DNA from: UMGS1124 sp045613165
GTDB taxonomy: Bacteria; Bacillota_I; Bacilli_A; RF39; UBA660
NCBI GenBank assembly: GCA_045613165.1
Contig: JAZLAK010000027.1
Coordinates: 1-17,919, forward strand
Direction: 5' to 3'
DNA length: 17,919 bases
The stretch's first letter is position 1. Every line of letters starts with the position of its first letter. The notes below the pieces were generated by a model. That model made no database searches, had not been told where the DNA came from, and saw only the letters and a program-made list of their open reading frames with translations. Below, piece after piece: positions 1-6,068 of this stretch. The translations under genes and the position numbers were made by a program.

Positions 1-10
1 CATGAAAGAT

Positions 11-52
11 AAAAAAATACAATTGTTAATAAAGATTATAAAAATTGTATTT
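11..52 (-). terminator. AT-rich hairpin terminator at the end of the restriction-endonuclease reading frame
   Basis: A perfect 10-bp inverted repeat (15-24 with 43-52, arms AAATACAATT and AATTGTATTT, 18-nt loop) overlaps the last codons of the shifted endonuclease frame. Read on the minus strand it runs into T residues down to position 11. The stem is almost all A/T, so it may be a weak terminator. Confidence 0.45.
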
Positions 53-817
53 CTTCAAAGTTTTTAACTTTATCACAATCATAAGAATATATTTGTGTAA
101 ACAATTTTTCTAAATTATTTTTTTTAATTTGAAATACTAAGTTTTTATTATAGTATCTTCCTGCGGTAATTCCTGTTTTATTAATTCGTGAATTTAGTGT
201 TACTTCAATATCTCCATTAATTAATAAATTTATAAATGTTTCAAAGTTTTTTAAGGTATATAGGGTGATTAAGTAATATCTAAAATATTCTATATCATCA
301 ATTTTTTCTTACTTGCTTTTATTATAGCCAGTTGTTTTATTTTAGAATTTAGATGTTCTTTGATCGTTTCTAAAAAAATATAAGCTTCTTTTTCTATTAA
401 TATTTTGTTTTTATCATATACAGTTAAAAATAATTTATCTTTTTCGATTTCTAAACTTAAATAATAATTATTTTTTAGTTTAGAAAGTTCATTACATCTA
501 ATTTTTCTAATTAAAGTCTTTTTTTCTGGAAAATCTTTATCAAAGTTTCCATATTTTTCATTTATTCTTATAATTTCTTTATTGGTAGGACCATCAAATG
601 CTATTGAAAATAATGATATAGGAAATCTGCTAAATCTTGTTGTACATTTTATTTCTATACCATTGTAATCGGGTAAATAATTAGTATCTATTTTTTTGCC
701 TAATTCTTTTTCAAATGTTAATCCGATGGTTCCGTGTCCTTTATAGTAACTTTTTATCCATTTCTTTTTTGAAATGATTTTAAATTTATCAATTAAATCA
801 TTAAAATTTTTATTCAT
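36..817 (-). pseudogene. MvaI/BcnI-type type II restriction endonuclease, frameshifted near the 3' third
   Basis: The first open frame (817 down to 290) encodes 175 residues resembling the MvaI/BcnI restriction endonucleases, which cut within CCWGG/CCSGG-type sites. E36, D50, E55 and K57 lie in the sequence DYNGIEIKC and form a D...ExK nuclease centre; from memory these match the MvaI catalytic residues. The frame stops at 290-292, but one frame over the minus strand stays open and reads on as IDDIEYFRYYLITLYTLKN and about 60 more residues to a TAA at 36-38. The frames join if the A6 run (plus-strand T302-T307) had seven A. The restored product would be about 260 residues, close to the roughly 240 usual for the family. 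The start ATG (815-817) has the ribosome site AAAGGAGA at 824-831. No cognate methyltransferase is seen in the window. It could be a pseudogene, a phase-variable gene, a site of ribosomal or transcriptional slippage, or a sequencing error. The family call is strong. Confidence 0.82.
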
Positions 818-819
818 AA

Positions 820-842
820 AATCTCTCCTTTAATAAGAGATT
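820..842 (-). promoter_or_regulatory. Hairpin covering the endonuclease ribosome binding site
   Basis: A perfect 7-bp inverted repeat (AATCTCT at 820-826, AGAGATT at 836-842) lies just upstream of the start codon at 815-817. In the mRNA the AAAGG half of the ribosome site falls in the loop and the AGAG part in the stem, so the fold could damp translation. Regulation is inference. Confidence 0.4.
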
Positions 843-1008
843 ACCTAAATTTTATTTAAAGTACAAATAGTGAAAAATACAAAATAGGTTAAAAAATATA
901 TCAAAATTTTCAAATATATGGTTTATCTTCATATTTTTGGTAAAAAAAAGAAGCAGTTTATTAAATTTTATGAAATTTAATAAATAATAAGGGCGTGTCG
1001 TAGGTAAT
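843..1008. other. Intergenic gap with a 12-bp perfect inverted repeat
   Basis: No convincing ORF or RNA gene is seen here. The one structured element is a perfect 12-bp inverted repeat, 957-968 with 973-984 (TTTATTAAATTT and AAATTTAATAAA), around a TATG loop. It is purely A/T. On the minus strand a T-rich run follows about 6 nt later, so it may be a backup terminator for the tRNA transcript. No clear sigma-A promoter for the endonuclease gene could be identified. Confidence 0.5.
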
Positions 1009-1033
1009 AAAAAAACAAAGCGCTAGCCTTGTT
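1009..1033 (-). terminator. Intrinsic terminator of the CAT-tRNA/tRNA-Leu unit
   Basis: The minus-strand hairpin pairs AACAAGG (1027-1033) with CTTTGTT (1014-1020), with one G-U pair and a CTAGCG loop. Seven T follow (1009-1015). It lies 10 nt beyond the tRNA-Leu CCA end. Confidence 0.8.
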
Positions 1034-1043
1034 ATTGATAGAA

Positions 1044-1128
1044 TGGTGCGGGTAACAGGACTTGAACCTGCACGGAAGAATCCACTAGATCCTAAGTCTA
1101 GCGCGTCTGCCAGTTCCGCCATACCCGC
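1044..1128 (-). tRNA. tRNA-Leu (anticodon TAG)
   Basis: This is an 85-nt class II tRNA with a long variable arm and encoded CCA (1044-1046). The acceptor stem GCGGGTA/TACCCGC is perfect (1122-1128 with 1048-1054). The anticodon stem CTAGA/TCTAG encloses the loop CTTAGGA, giving UAG, which reads CUN leucine codons. The T-arm GGTTCAAGTCC is canonical. It lies 12 nt after the CAT tRNA and shares its promoter and terminator. Confidence 0.95.
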
Positions 1129-1140
1129 AAATTAAAAAAA

Positions 1141-1217
1141 TGGTGGATCTTGTAGGACTCGAACCTACGACCGCCCGGTTATGAGCCGGATGCTCTAACC
1201 AACTGAGCTAAAGATCC
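1141..1217 (-). tRNA. tRNA with CAT anticodon, probably tRNA-Ile2 (lysidine-modified), otherwise elongator tRNA-Met
   Basis: A 77-nt cloverleaf with encoded CCA (1141-1143), acceptor stem GGATCTT/AAGATCC, D-arm AGCTCAGTTGG and T-arm GGTTCGAGTCC. The anticodon loop CTCATAA gives CAU. It lacks initiator features, because the first acceptor pair is G-C. The overall sequence resembles remembered Bacillus and Mycoplasma tRNA-Ile2 genes, in which TilS converts C34 to lysidine so that AUA is read. That assignment rests on resemblance only. Confidence 0.85.
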
Positions 1218-1235
1218 ATTTGCCATTGCCCTTTA

Positions 1236-1264
1236 ATAATAGCATATTTATTTTTTGAGTGCAA
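1236..1264 (-). promoter_or_regulatory. Promoter for the CAT-tRNA/tRNA-Leu unit
   Basis: On the minus strand: -35 TTGCAC (1259-1264), a 17-bp spacer and -10 TATTAT (1236-1241), preceded by an extended TGC. The predicted start is about 12 nt upstream of the tRNA 5' end at 1217. Confidence 0.8.
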
Positions 1265-1380
1265 TATTTTTTTGAAAAAAAGTTATATTTTTTATAATTT
1301 AATGGCAATTATAATTAAAATATTTTTTAATTGAGGAGAGCATTCGGCTTTTACTGGTTGCTCGTTATCGATATTAATGC

Positions 1381-1409
1381 AAATAAAAAACTCACCATTT
1401 TGGTAAGTT
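1381..1409 (-). terminator. Terminator of tRNA-Glu copy 1
   Basis: The minus-strand stem AACTTACC/GGTGAGTT (1402-1409 with 1389-1396, one G-U pair) has an AAAAT loop. A T-rich run follows through 1381. Confidence 0.85.
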
Positions 1410-1419
1410 AATTCTAAAT

Positions 1420-1496
1420 TGGTGACCCGTACGGGATTTGAACCCATGAATGCATGCGTGAAAGGCATGTGTGTTAAACCACTTCACCAACGGGCC
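1420..1496 (-). tRNA. tRNA-Glu (anticodon TTC), copy 1
   Basis: A 77-nt cloverleaf with encoded CCA (1420-1422). The acceptor stem GGCCCGT/ACGGGTC has one G-U pair. The anticodon stem CATGC/GCATG encloses CTTTCAC, giving UUC. The T-arm is GGTTCAAATCC. It has its own promoter at 1516-1544 and its own terminator. Confidence 0.95.
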
Positions 1497-1515
1497 ATAA
1501 CTAAATGACTAGTTA

Positions 1516-1544
1516 AATATACTATAGTTTCTTTATTAAGTCAA
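1516..1544 (-). promoter_or_regulatory. Promoter of tRNA-Glu copy 1
   Basis: On the minus strand: -35 TTGACT (1539-1544), 17-bp spacer, -10 TATATT (1516-1521). It lies about 20 nt upstream of the tRNA 5' end and outside the duplicated segment. Confidence 0.82.
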
Positions 1545-1602
1545 GTATTTTTTATATAATTTGTTAGATGGGTGAGGGAGATGATTCAAATATATTTTAA
1601 TA

Positions 1603-1631
1603 AAATAAAAAACTCACCATTTTGGTAAGTT
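1603..1631 (-). terminator. Terminator of the tRNA-Ile/tRNA-Glu copy 2 unit
   Basis: Same sequence as the copy 1 terminator: stem arms at 1611-1618 and 1624-1631, with the T-rich run to 1603 on the minus strand. Confidence 0.85.
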
Positions 1632-1641
1632 AATTCTAAAT

Positions 1642-1718
1642 TGGTGACCCGTACGGGATTTGAACCCATGAATGCATGCGTGAAAGGCATGTGTGTTAAA
1701 CCACTTCACCAACGGGCC
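1642..1718 (-). tRNA. tRNA-Glu (anticodon TTC), copy 2
   Basis: Identical to copy 1, with loop CTTTCAC and encoded CCA at 1642-1644. It begins 8 nt after the tRNA-Ile CCA, so it is co-transcribed from the tRNA-Ile promoter rather than from a promoter of its own. Confidence 0.95.
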
Positions 1719-1726
1719 AATCAAAA

Positions 1727-1803
<77 letters not shown>

Positions 1804-1821
1804 GTTTCAATTGACTACATT

Positions 1822-1851
1822 ATTATATCTAACAAATTATGAATTTGTCAA
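1822..1851 (-). promoter_or_regulatory. Promoter of the tRNA-Ile/tRNA-Glu copy 2 unit
   Basis: On the minus strand: consensus -35 TTGACA (1846-1851), 18-bp spacer, consensus -10 TATAAT (1822-1827). It is about 19 nt upstream of the tRNA-Ile 5' end. Confidence 0.9.
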
Positions 1852-1910
1852 CAATTTTATTTAAAAAATTAGCTAGCTGTTTATTGCGCACAACTGAACG
1901 CTTATCTTTT

Positions 1911-1937
1911 AAAATAAAAAGACTGTTTTTTAGTCTT
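1911..1937 (-). terminator. Terminator of tRNA-Lys
   Basis: The minus-strand stem AAGACT/AGTCTT (1932-1937 with 1919-1924) has a 7-nt A-rich loop and is followed by a T-rich run to 1911. It makes tRNA-Lys a one-gene unit. Confidence 0.8.
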
Positions 1938-1952
1938 AATAAATCAATTAAA

Positions 1953-2028
1953 TGGTGGGCTGTTAGGGATTCGAACCCTAGACCCACTGATTAAGAGTCA
2001 GTTGCTCTACCAACTGAGCTAACAGCCC
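1953..2028 (-). tRNA. tRNA-Lys (anticodon CTT)
   Basis: A 76-nt cloverleaf with acceptor stem GGGCTGT/ACAGCCC, anticodon stem ACTGA/TCAGT around CTCTTAA (CUU), T-arm GGTTCGAATCC and encoded CCA (1953-1955). It reads AAG, a minority codon in genes this AT-rich. Confidence 0.95.
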
Positions 2029-2048
2029 AAAAATTGATTACGTAGTTA

Positions 2049-2057
2049 ATTATAACA
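2049..2057 (-). promoter_or_regulatory. Extended -10 promoter of tRNA-Lys
   Basis: On the minus strand a perfect TATAAT (2049-2054) is preceded by TGT (2055-2057), an extended -10. No good -35 lies 16-18 bp upstream. The predicted start is about 14 nt before the tRNA. Confidence 0.65.
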
Positions 2058-2115
2058 TATATTTTTAAAATATCTAGTCTAAAACTTTAAAATTTGGAAA
2101 AAAGTTTTAAATTTC

Positions 2116-2144
2116 TTGTATTGAAACATTTTTTGATATATAAT
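2116..2144 (+). promoter_or_regulatory. Promoter of tig
   Basis: -35 TTGTAT (2116-2121), 17-bp spacer, perfect -10 TATAAT (2139-2144). The predicted start near 2151 lies at or past the GTG at 2149, which excludes that GTG as the start codon. Confidence 0.85.
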
Positions 2145-2169
2145 ACTAGTGATTGAAAGGAAGAAATAT

Positions 2170-3414
2170 ATGAAAAATGTTAAAGAAATTACAGTAAAAG
2201 TTGAAAAAGAAGAATGGATGAGTTTTCTTAAAGAAGCTTTTAATAAGAATAAAAAAGATATAAAAGTTGATGGTTTTAGAAAAGGAAGCGTTACTTGGGA
2301 TTTATATACTAAAAAGTTTGGTATTCAATCATTGTTTGGTGAAGCAACTGATTTAGTATTAGATAATAAGTATGAAAGTGCTTTAAAAGAAGCTAATGTA
2401 GTTCCTGTTGTTCAACCTACAGTAGATATTACTGAAATGAGTGAAGAAGGTATTACAGTAGTATTCAAATTTATTTCTAAACCTGAAGTTAAATTAGGAA
2501 AATATAAAGATTTAGGTATTAAGAAAGAAAAAGTTGAAGTATCTAAAGAAGAAATAGAAACTGAGTTAGAATCTTTAAGAAATAAGTATGCTGAAATTAT
2601 TGTTAAAGAAGATGGAGAAGTTGAAAGTGGTAATACTGCAGTAATTGACTTTAAAGGTGTTGTAGATGGAAAAGAACTTGAAGGTGGTAGTGGAGAAAAT
2701 TATCCATTAGAAATTGGTTCAAATACATTTATTCCAGGATTTGAGGATGGACTAGTTGGAATGAAAGTTGGAGAAACAAAAGATTTAGAACTTAAGTTCC
2801 CAGAAAACTATGTTGAAGATTTAAAAAATAAAGAAGTAACATTTACAGTAACTGTTAAAGAAATTAAAATGAGAAAATTACCTGAAATTAATGAAGATTT
2901 CTTTGCTGATTTAGGTTATGAAGATGTTAAAACTGTTGAAGAATTAAATGAGAAGATTAAAGAACATATTTTAGAACATAAAAATCATGATGCTGATAAT
3001 AAATACTTAGATGAAGTATTAAAAAAAGCAGCAGAAAATATGACTGTAGAAATTAATGAAGAAATTATTCATGAAGAAATTCATAGAATGATTAATCAAT
3101 ACAGTGAACAATTAAAAATGCAAGGATTATCTATTGAACAATATTTAGAATTTACAAAAACTTCTATGGAAGATTTAGAAAATCAAATGAAACCTGAAGC
3201 TGAATCTAGAGTAAAAGAAAGATATTTATTAGAAGCAATTGCTGAAGAAGAAAAAATTGAAGTAACTGATAAAGAAGTAGAAGAAGATGTTGAAAGAATA
3301 TCAGCAATGTATGGAATCGAAAAAGAAGAATTCATCAAAATGATTGGTGGAACTGAAATGGTTCAATACGATGTTAAAATGAGAAAAGCATTAGATATGT
3401 TAAAAAATAATTAA
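2170..3414 (+). CDS. tig: Trigger factor, ribosome-associated chaperone and peptidyl-prolyl isomerase
   Basis: The 414-residue product binds the ribosome at the exit tunnel and shields and isomerises nascent chains in the cytoplasm. The N-terminal ribosome-binding domain (about 1-110) carries the signature GFRKG at about residue 38. An FKBP-type isomerase domain (about 145-235) follows, seen in VIDFKGVVDG and PGFEDGLVGMKVGE. The helical C-terminal chaperone arms make up the rest. Length is near the usual 430. The start is ATG at 2170 with AAAGGAAG six bases upstream; an in-frame GTG at 2149 gives seven more residues but falls at the predicted transcription start. The gene is monocistronic, with its own promoter and terminator. 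Confidence 0.95.
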   Translation: MKNVKEITVKVEKEEWMSFLKEAFNKNKKDIKVDGFRKGSVTWDLYTKKFGIQSLFGEATDLVLDNKYESALKEANVVPVVQPTVDITEMSEEGITVVFKFISKPEVKLGKYKDLGIKKEKVEVSKEEIETELESLRNKYAEIIVKEDGEVESGNTAVIDFKGVVDGKELEGGSGENYPLEIGSNTFIPGFEDGLVGMKVGETKDLELKFPENYVEDLKNKEVTFTVTVKEIKMRKLPEINEDFFADLGYEDVKTVEELNEKIKEHILEHKNHDADNKYLDEVLKKAAENMTVEINEEIIHEEIHRMINQYSEQLKMQGLSIEQYLEFTKTSMEDLENQMKPEAESRVKERYLLEAIAEEEKIEVTDKEVEEDVERISAMYGIEKEEFIKMIGGTEMVQYDVKMRKALDMLKNN

Positions 3415-3434
3415 AAGGTCTTTTGGCCTTTTTT
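3414..3434 (+). terminator. Terminator of tig
   Basis: The stem AAAGGTC/GGCCTTT (3414-3420 with 3425-3431, one G-U pair) has a TTTT loop. A T run follows to 3434. It begins on the last base of the stop codon. Confidence 0.9.
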
Positions 3435-3451
3435 ATTTTGGAAAAAATTTC

Positions 3452-3480
3452 TTGATTAATTATAAAATAAAAAATATAAT
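3452..3480 (+). promoter_or_regulatory. Promoter of lemA
   Basis: -35 TTGATT (3452-3457), 17-bp spacer, perfect -10 TATAAT (3475-3480). The start codon follows at 3502 with AAGGAGG at 3489-3495. Confidence 0.85.
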
Positions 3481-3501
3481 ATAATTATAAGGAGGATATA
3501 T

Positions 3502-4065
3502 ATGAATACAGGAACAATTATTTTAATAGTAATAATAGCAATAATAGTATTATTAGTTTTATGGTATTTTAAAACTTATAATTCATTAATAGCATTAAGA
3601 AATAGAAAGGATGACCAATTTTCTCAAATTGATGTTCAATTAAAAAGAAGGAGTGATTTAATACCTAATTTAGTGGAAACTGTTAAAGGATATGCAAAAC
3701 ATGAAAGTGATACTTTAGAAAGTGTTATTCAAGCTAGAAATAGTTATGTTACAGCCTCTACTAATGAAGATAAAATGAAAGCTTCAGGAGAAATTACGAA
3801 TGCTTTAAATAAGCTATTTGCTTTAAGTGAATCTTATCCTGATTTAAAAGCAAATACTAATTTTATGTCATTACAAAATGATTTAAAAGATACTGAAGAT
3901 AAGATTTCTATGGCTAGACAATTTTATAATGATTCTGTTTTAACTTATAATAATAAAGTTGAAAGTGTTCCATCTAATATAGTTGCAAATATTGGTGGAT
4001 TTAAAAAAGGAGAATTCTTCCAAATTGCTGAAAGTGAAAAAGAAGCTCCAAAAGTTGAATTTTAA
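3502..4065 (+). CDS. lemA: LemA family membrane-anchored protein
   Basis: The 187-residue protein has one N-terminal membrane helix (about 4-23, nearly all I/V/L) followed by a helical LemA domain. The family signature is clear in NRKDDQFSQIDVQLKRRSDL followed by IPNLVETVKGYAKHE. The C-terminal GFKKGEFFQ and PKVEF also match the family. LemA proteins are widespread but their biochemical role is not settled. The next gene encodes a DUF2207 protein, a common partner, so the two probably act together at the membrane. Translation uses a near-perfect Shine-Dalgarno site (AAGGAGG, 6-nt spacing). Confidence 0.93.
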   Translation: MNTGTIILIVIIAIIVLLVLWYFKTYNSLIALRNRKDDQFSQIDVQLKRRSDLIPNLVETVKGYAKHESDTLESVIQARNSYVTASTNEDKMKASGEITNALNKLFALSESYPDLKANTNFMSLQNDLKDTEDKISMARQFYNDSVLTYNNKVESVPSNIVANIGGFKKGEFFQIAESEKEAPKVEF

Positions 4066-4067
4066 TT

Positions 4068-4088
4068 GGACTTTATAGTCCTTTTTTT
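4068..4088 (+). terminator. Intercistronic terminator between lemA and the DUF2207 gene
   Basis: The stem GGACT/AGTCC (4068-4072 with 4077-4081) has a TTAT loop and seven T. The ribosome site of the next gene (AAGGAG, 4089-4094) begins right after the T run. No separate promoter is seen, so it probably lowers expression of the second gene relative to lemA. Confidence 0.8.
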
Positions 4089-4100
4089 AAGGAGAATTTT

Positions 4101-5930
4101 ATGAAAAAAAATATGTTGTGGGTTTTAATATTAATATTTTTATTTCCATTAAATGTATTTGCAATAAATGATGTTGATTATGAAATAACTCAATATAAAA
4201 TAGAAGCTGATATTAAGAATAATGGAGATATGGATGTTTGTGAATATATAAAACAAACTGGTTCTTTTAATGGCTATATAAGTGATGTTTATTATTTGAG
4301 TGGAGATAGTAAATATGTGCCTACTGGTATAAGTAATATTAATGTTTATGATTTAAATGTTTCTACAATGGGTAAGGGACAAATATTTTCTTTAGTAGAT
4401 TATGCTAGTAGTGGTGAAAGTTTGAAATATACAGTAACTAACACTTCTTATGGCCCTTCAATTAAGATGTTTAATGCTAATTCAAGTGGTTCTAGAGGAT
4501 ATGTATTGTGTTATACATTAGAAAATAGTATTTTAGTACATAATGATGTTGCTGAGCTATATTATAATTTTATACCAAGTGGTTTTGAAGATTTATTAGA
4601 GAGAGTTAGTGTTAGAGTTAATTTACCAAGTATAGATAATAGTTTAAAGGTGTGGGCTCATGGAGCTTTATATGGAAGTGTATCAAAAGATAATTCAAGT
4701 ACTAATTCATATTTAATAGCAAATATCGATTATGTTAATCCTGGTGAAGTTGTTAATGTTAGAATGACTTTTGATAAAAACTTAGTTAGTGGAAGTAATA
4801 GAATAACTAATGAAGATGCTTTAGAAAATATTATTGAAGAAGAAACTTATTTAGCAGATGAAGCTAATAGACAAAGACAAGAAGCAAGAAATATTATAAT
4901 AGGAAGTATTGCATTGTTAGTTGTTTTCTTTGGAACATTAATAGGAATCTTAATATATTGTTATTATAAATATGATAAAGAATATAAAATAGATTTTGAT
5001 ATCGAATATTATAGAGATTTTCCCAATACTTATGGTCCGGAAACTTTAGAATATTTAATAAAAAAAGATGTAACTACCGATTCTTATTCAGCTAGTATTT
5101 TAAATATGATATATAAGAAATGTGTATTAATTAAAGAAACTGAAGATAGAAAAGATTATATTTTAACTAAGGCAGAAAGTTTTAGAGAACCTTTAACTAA
5201 TTTAGAAGGAAGTATTTTAGATTTTTTATTAAATAATATTGGTGATGGTACTAGTGTTTCGTTAAAAGAAATAAAGAAATATGGTAAAAGGGAAAGTACT
5301 GCTGAAGATTTTTTAGACCATTTTTCAAATTGGAAACATGAAGTTATTAAAGATGCAGAAAAATATAATTTTTTTGAGGAAGGTAAAAAAATTATTCCAA
5401 TATTACTAATTTTGTTAATAACATTTATTTCTACATTCTTAATGATAAATATTAATGAAATTCTTATGTTAATACCTTGGTTTGTTGGTATTGGTTCTTT
5501 ATTTTATATAGCTAAGATAAGTAAAAAGACTAAGAATGGAATGTTAGAATATAAAAAATGGATGGCATTTAAAAAGTTCTTAGAAGATTTTGGAAGATTC
5601 GATGAAAAGGAATTACCTGAAATTATTTTGTGGGAAAAATATTTAGTGTATGCAACTGTATTTGGAATTGCTGATAAATTAGAGAAAACAATGAAGATAA
5701 AAATTCAATCTTATAGTGATATTGATACTAGTGATGCAATACTAATAAATTATATGTTTAGACATAATTTTTCACATTCTATGAATTCAGCAATATCAAA
5801 TGTATATACTGCCTCTCGTTCTACTATAGCAGCTTCACAAAGTTCAAGTGGAAGTGGTTCTGGCGGAGGATTCTCTGGTGGCGGAGGATTCTCTGGCGGA
5901 GGTGGAGGCGGCGGAGGCCGTGGCTTCTAA
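4101..5930 (+). CDS. DUF2207 family membrane protein with glycine-rich C-terminal tail
   Basis: The 609-residue protein has a signal peptide (about 1-21, ending FPLNVFA). An extracytoplasmic domain of about 240 residues follows (YEITQYKIEADIKNNGDMDV is typical of the DUF2207 N-terminus). A membrane helix spans about 264-288. Next is a cytoplasmic stretch, then two closely spaced hydrophobic segments (about 430-450 and 453-470). The tail is very glycine-rich, with repeated GGGFSGG units ending GRGF, as in many members of the family. The molecular function is unknown. It follows lemA, and the pair is a recurrent arrangement. The tail codons (about 5850-5930) are far richer in G/C than the rest of the gene because they are glycine codons; this need not mean transfer. 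Confidence 0.88.
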   Translation: MKKNMLWVLILIFLFPLNVFAINDVDYEITQYKIEADIKNNGDMDVCEYIKQTGSFNGYISDVYYLSGDSKYVPTGISNINVYDLNVSTMGKGQIFSLVDYASSGESLKYTVTNTSYGPSIKMFNANSSGSRGYVLCYTLENSILVHNDVAELYYNFIPSGFEDLLERVSVRVNLPSIDNSLKVWAHGALYGSVSKDNSSTNSYLIANIDYVNPGEVVNVRMTFDKNLVSGSNRITNEDALENIIEEETYLADEANRQRQEARNIIIGSIALLVVFFGTLIGILIYCYYKYDKEYKIDFDIEYYRDFPNTYGPETLEYLIKKDVTTDSYSASILNMIYKKCVLIKETEDRKDYILTKAESFREPLTNLEGSILDFLLNNIGDGTSVSLKEIKKYGKRESTAEDFLDHFSNWKHEVIKDAEKYNFFEEGKKIIPILLILLITFISTFLMININEILMLIPWFVGIGSLFYIAKISKKTKNGMLEYKKWMAFKKFLEDFGRFDEKELPEIILWEKYLVYATVFGIADKLEKTMKIKIQSYSDIDTSDAILINYMFRHNFSHSMNSAISNVYTASRSTIAASQSSSGSGSGGGFSGGGGFSGGGGGGGGRGF

Positions 5931-5936
5931 AACTAT

Positions 5937-5958
5937 AGAGCATTTTTGCTCTTTTTTT
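5937..5958 (+). terminator. Terminator of the lemA/DUF2207 operon
   Basis: The stem AGAGCA/TGCTCT (5937-5942 with 5947-5952) has a TTTT loop followed by six T. Confidence 0.9.
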
Positions 5959-5959
5959 G

Positions 5960-5987
5960 TTGCTTTTTTCTTGTTTTTTGGTAAAAT
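5960..5987 (+). promoter_or_regulatory. Candidate promoter of the dnaG-rpoD-trmK-ku-ligD operon
   Basis: -35-like TTGCTT (5960-5965), 16-bp spacer, -10-like TAAAAT (5982-5987) preceded by TGG (extended -10). A second weak option is TTGTTT/TAAAAT at 5971-5998. The leader would be about 75 nt. The choice is uncertain in such T-rich sequence. Confidence 0.35.
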
Positions 5988-6068
5988 AATCATAAAATTT
6001 AAAAAAATTGCAGAAAAAAAAAGGAAATTTGAAACTTGACACAATAATTTAATATTGGAGGGACAAAT

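Larger units (their letters stand above)
1381..1497 (-). repeat. Copy 1 of a 117-bp direct repeat carrying terminator plus tRNA-Glu
   Basis: This stretch is identical, base for base, to 1603-1719, at an offset of 222 bp. The identity spans the whole tRNA-Glu gene and its downstream terminator and stops abruptly on both sides. That marks a recent segmental duplication or gene conversion. Confidence 0.95.
1603..1719 (-). repeat. Copy 2 of the 117-bp direct repeat
   Basis: Identical to 1381-1497. The bases on both sides differ from those around copy 1, which fixes the duplication boundaries at the A-rich terminator tail and one base past the tRNA 5' end. Confidence 0.95.

Noticed and set aside
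1..3. Minus-strand ATG at the extreme left edge as the start of another gene
   Set aside because: There is no ribosome site before it and no downstream sequence to judge.
1381..1719. CRISPR-like array
   Set aside because: There are only two repeat copies and each contains a complete tRNA-Glu. No short regularly spaced repeats occur anywhere in the window.
2149..2169. GTG at 2149 as the trigger factor start
   Set aside because: It sits about five bases after the -10 box, at or before the predicted transcription start, and has no ribosome site. ATG at 2170 has AAAGGAAG at good spacing.
5824..6044. Overlapping ORFs on both strands at the end of the DUF2207 gene
   Set aside because: They are shadows of the glycine-rich tail and run through the terminator. 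They have no ribosome sites and no recognisable domains.
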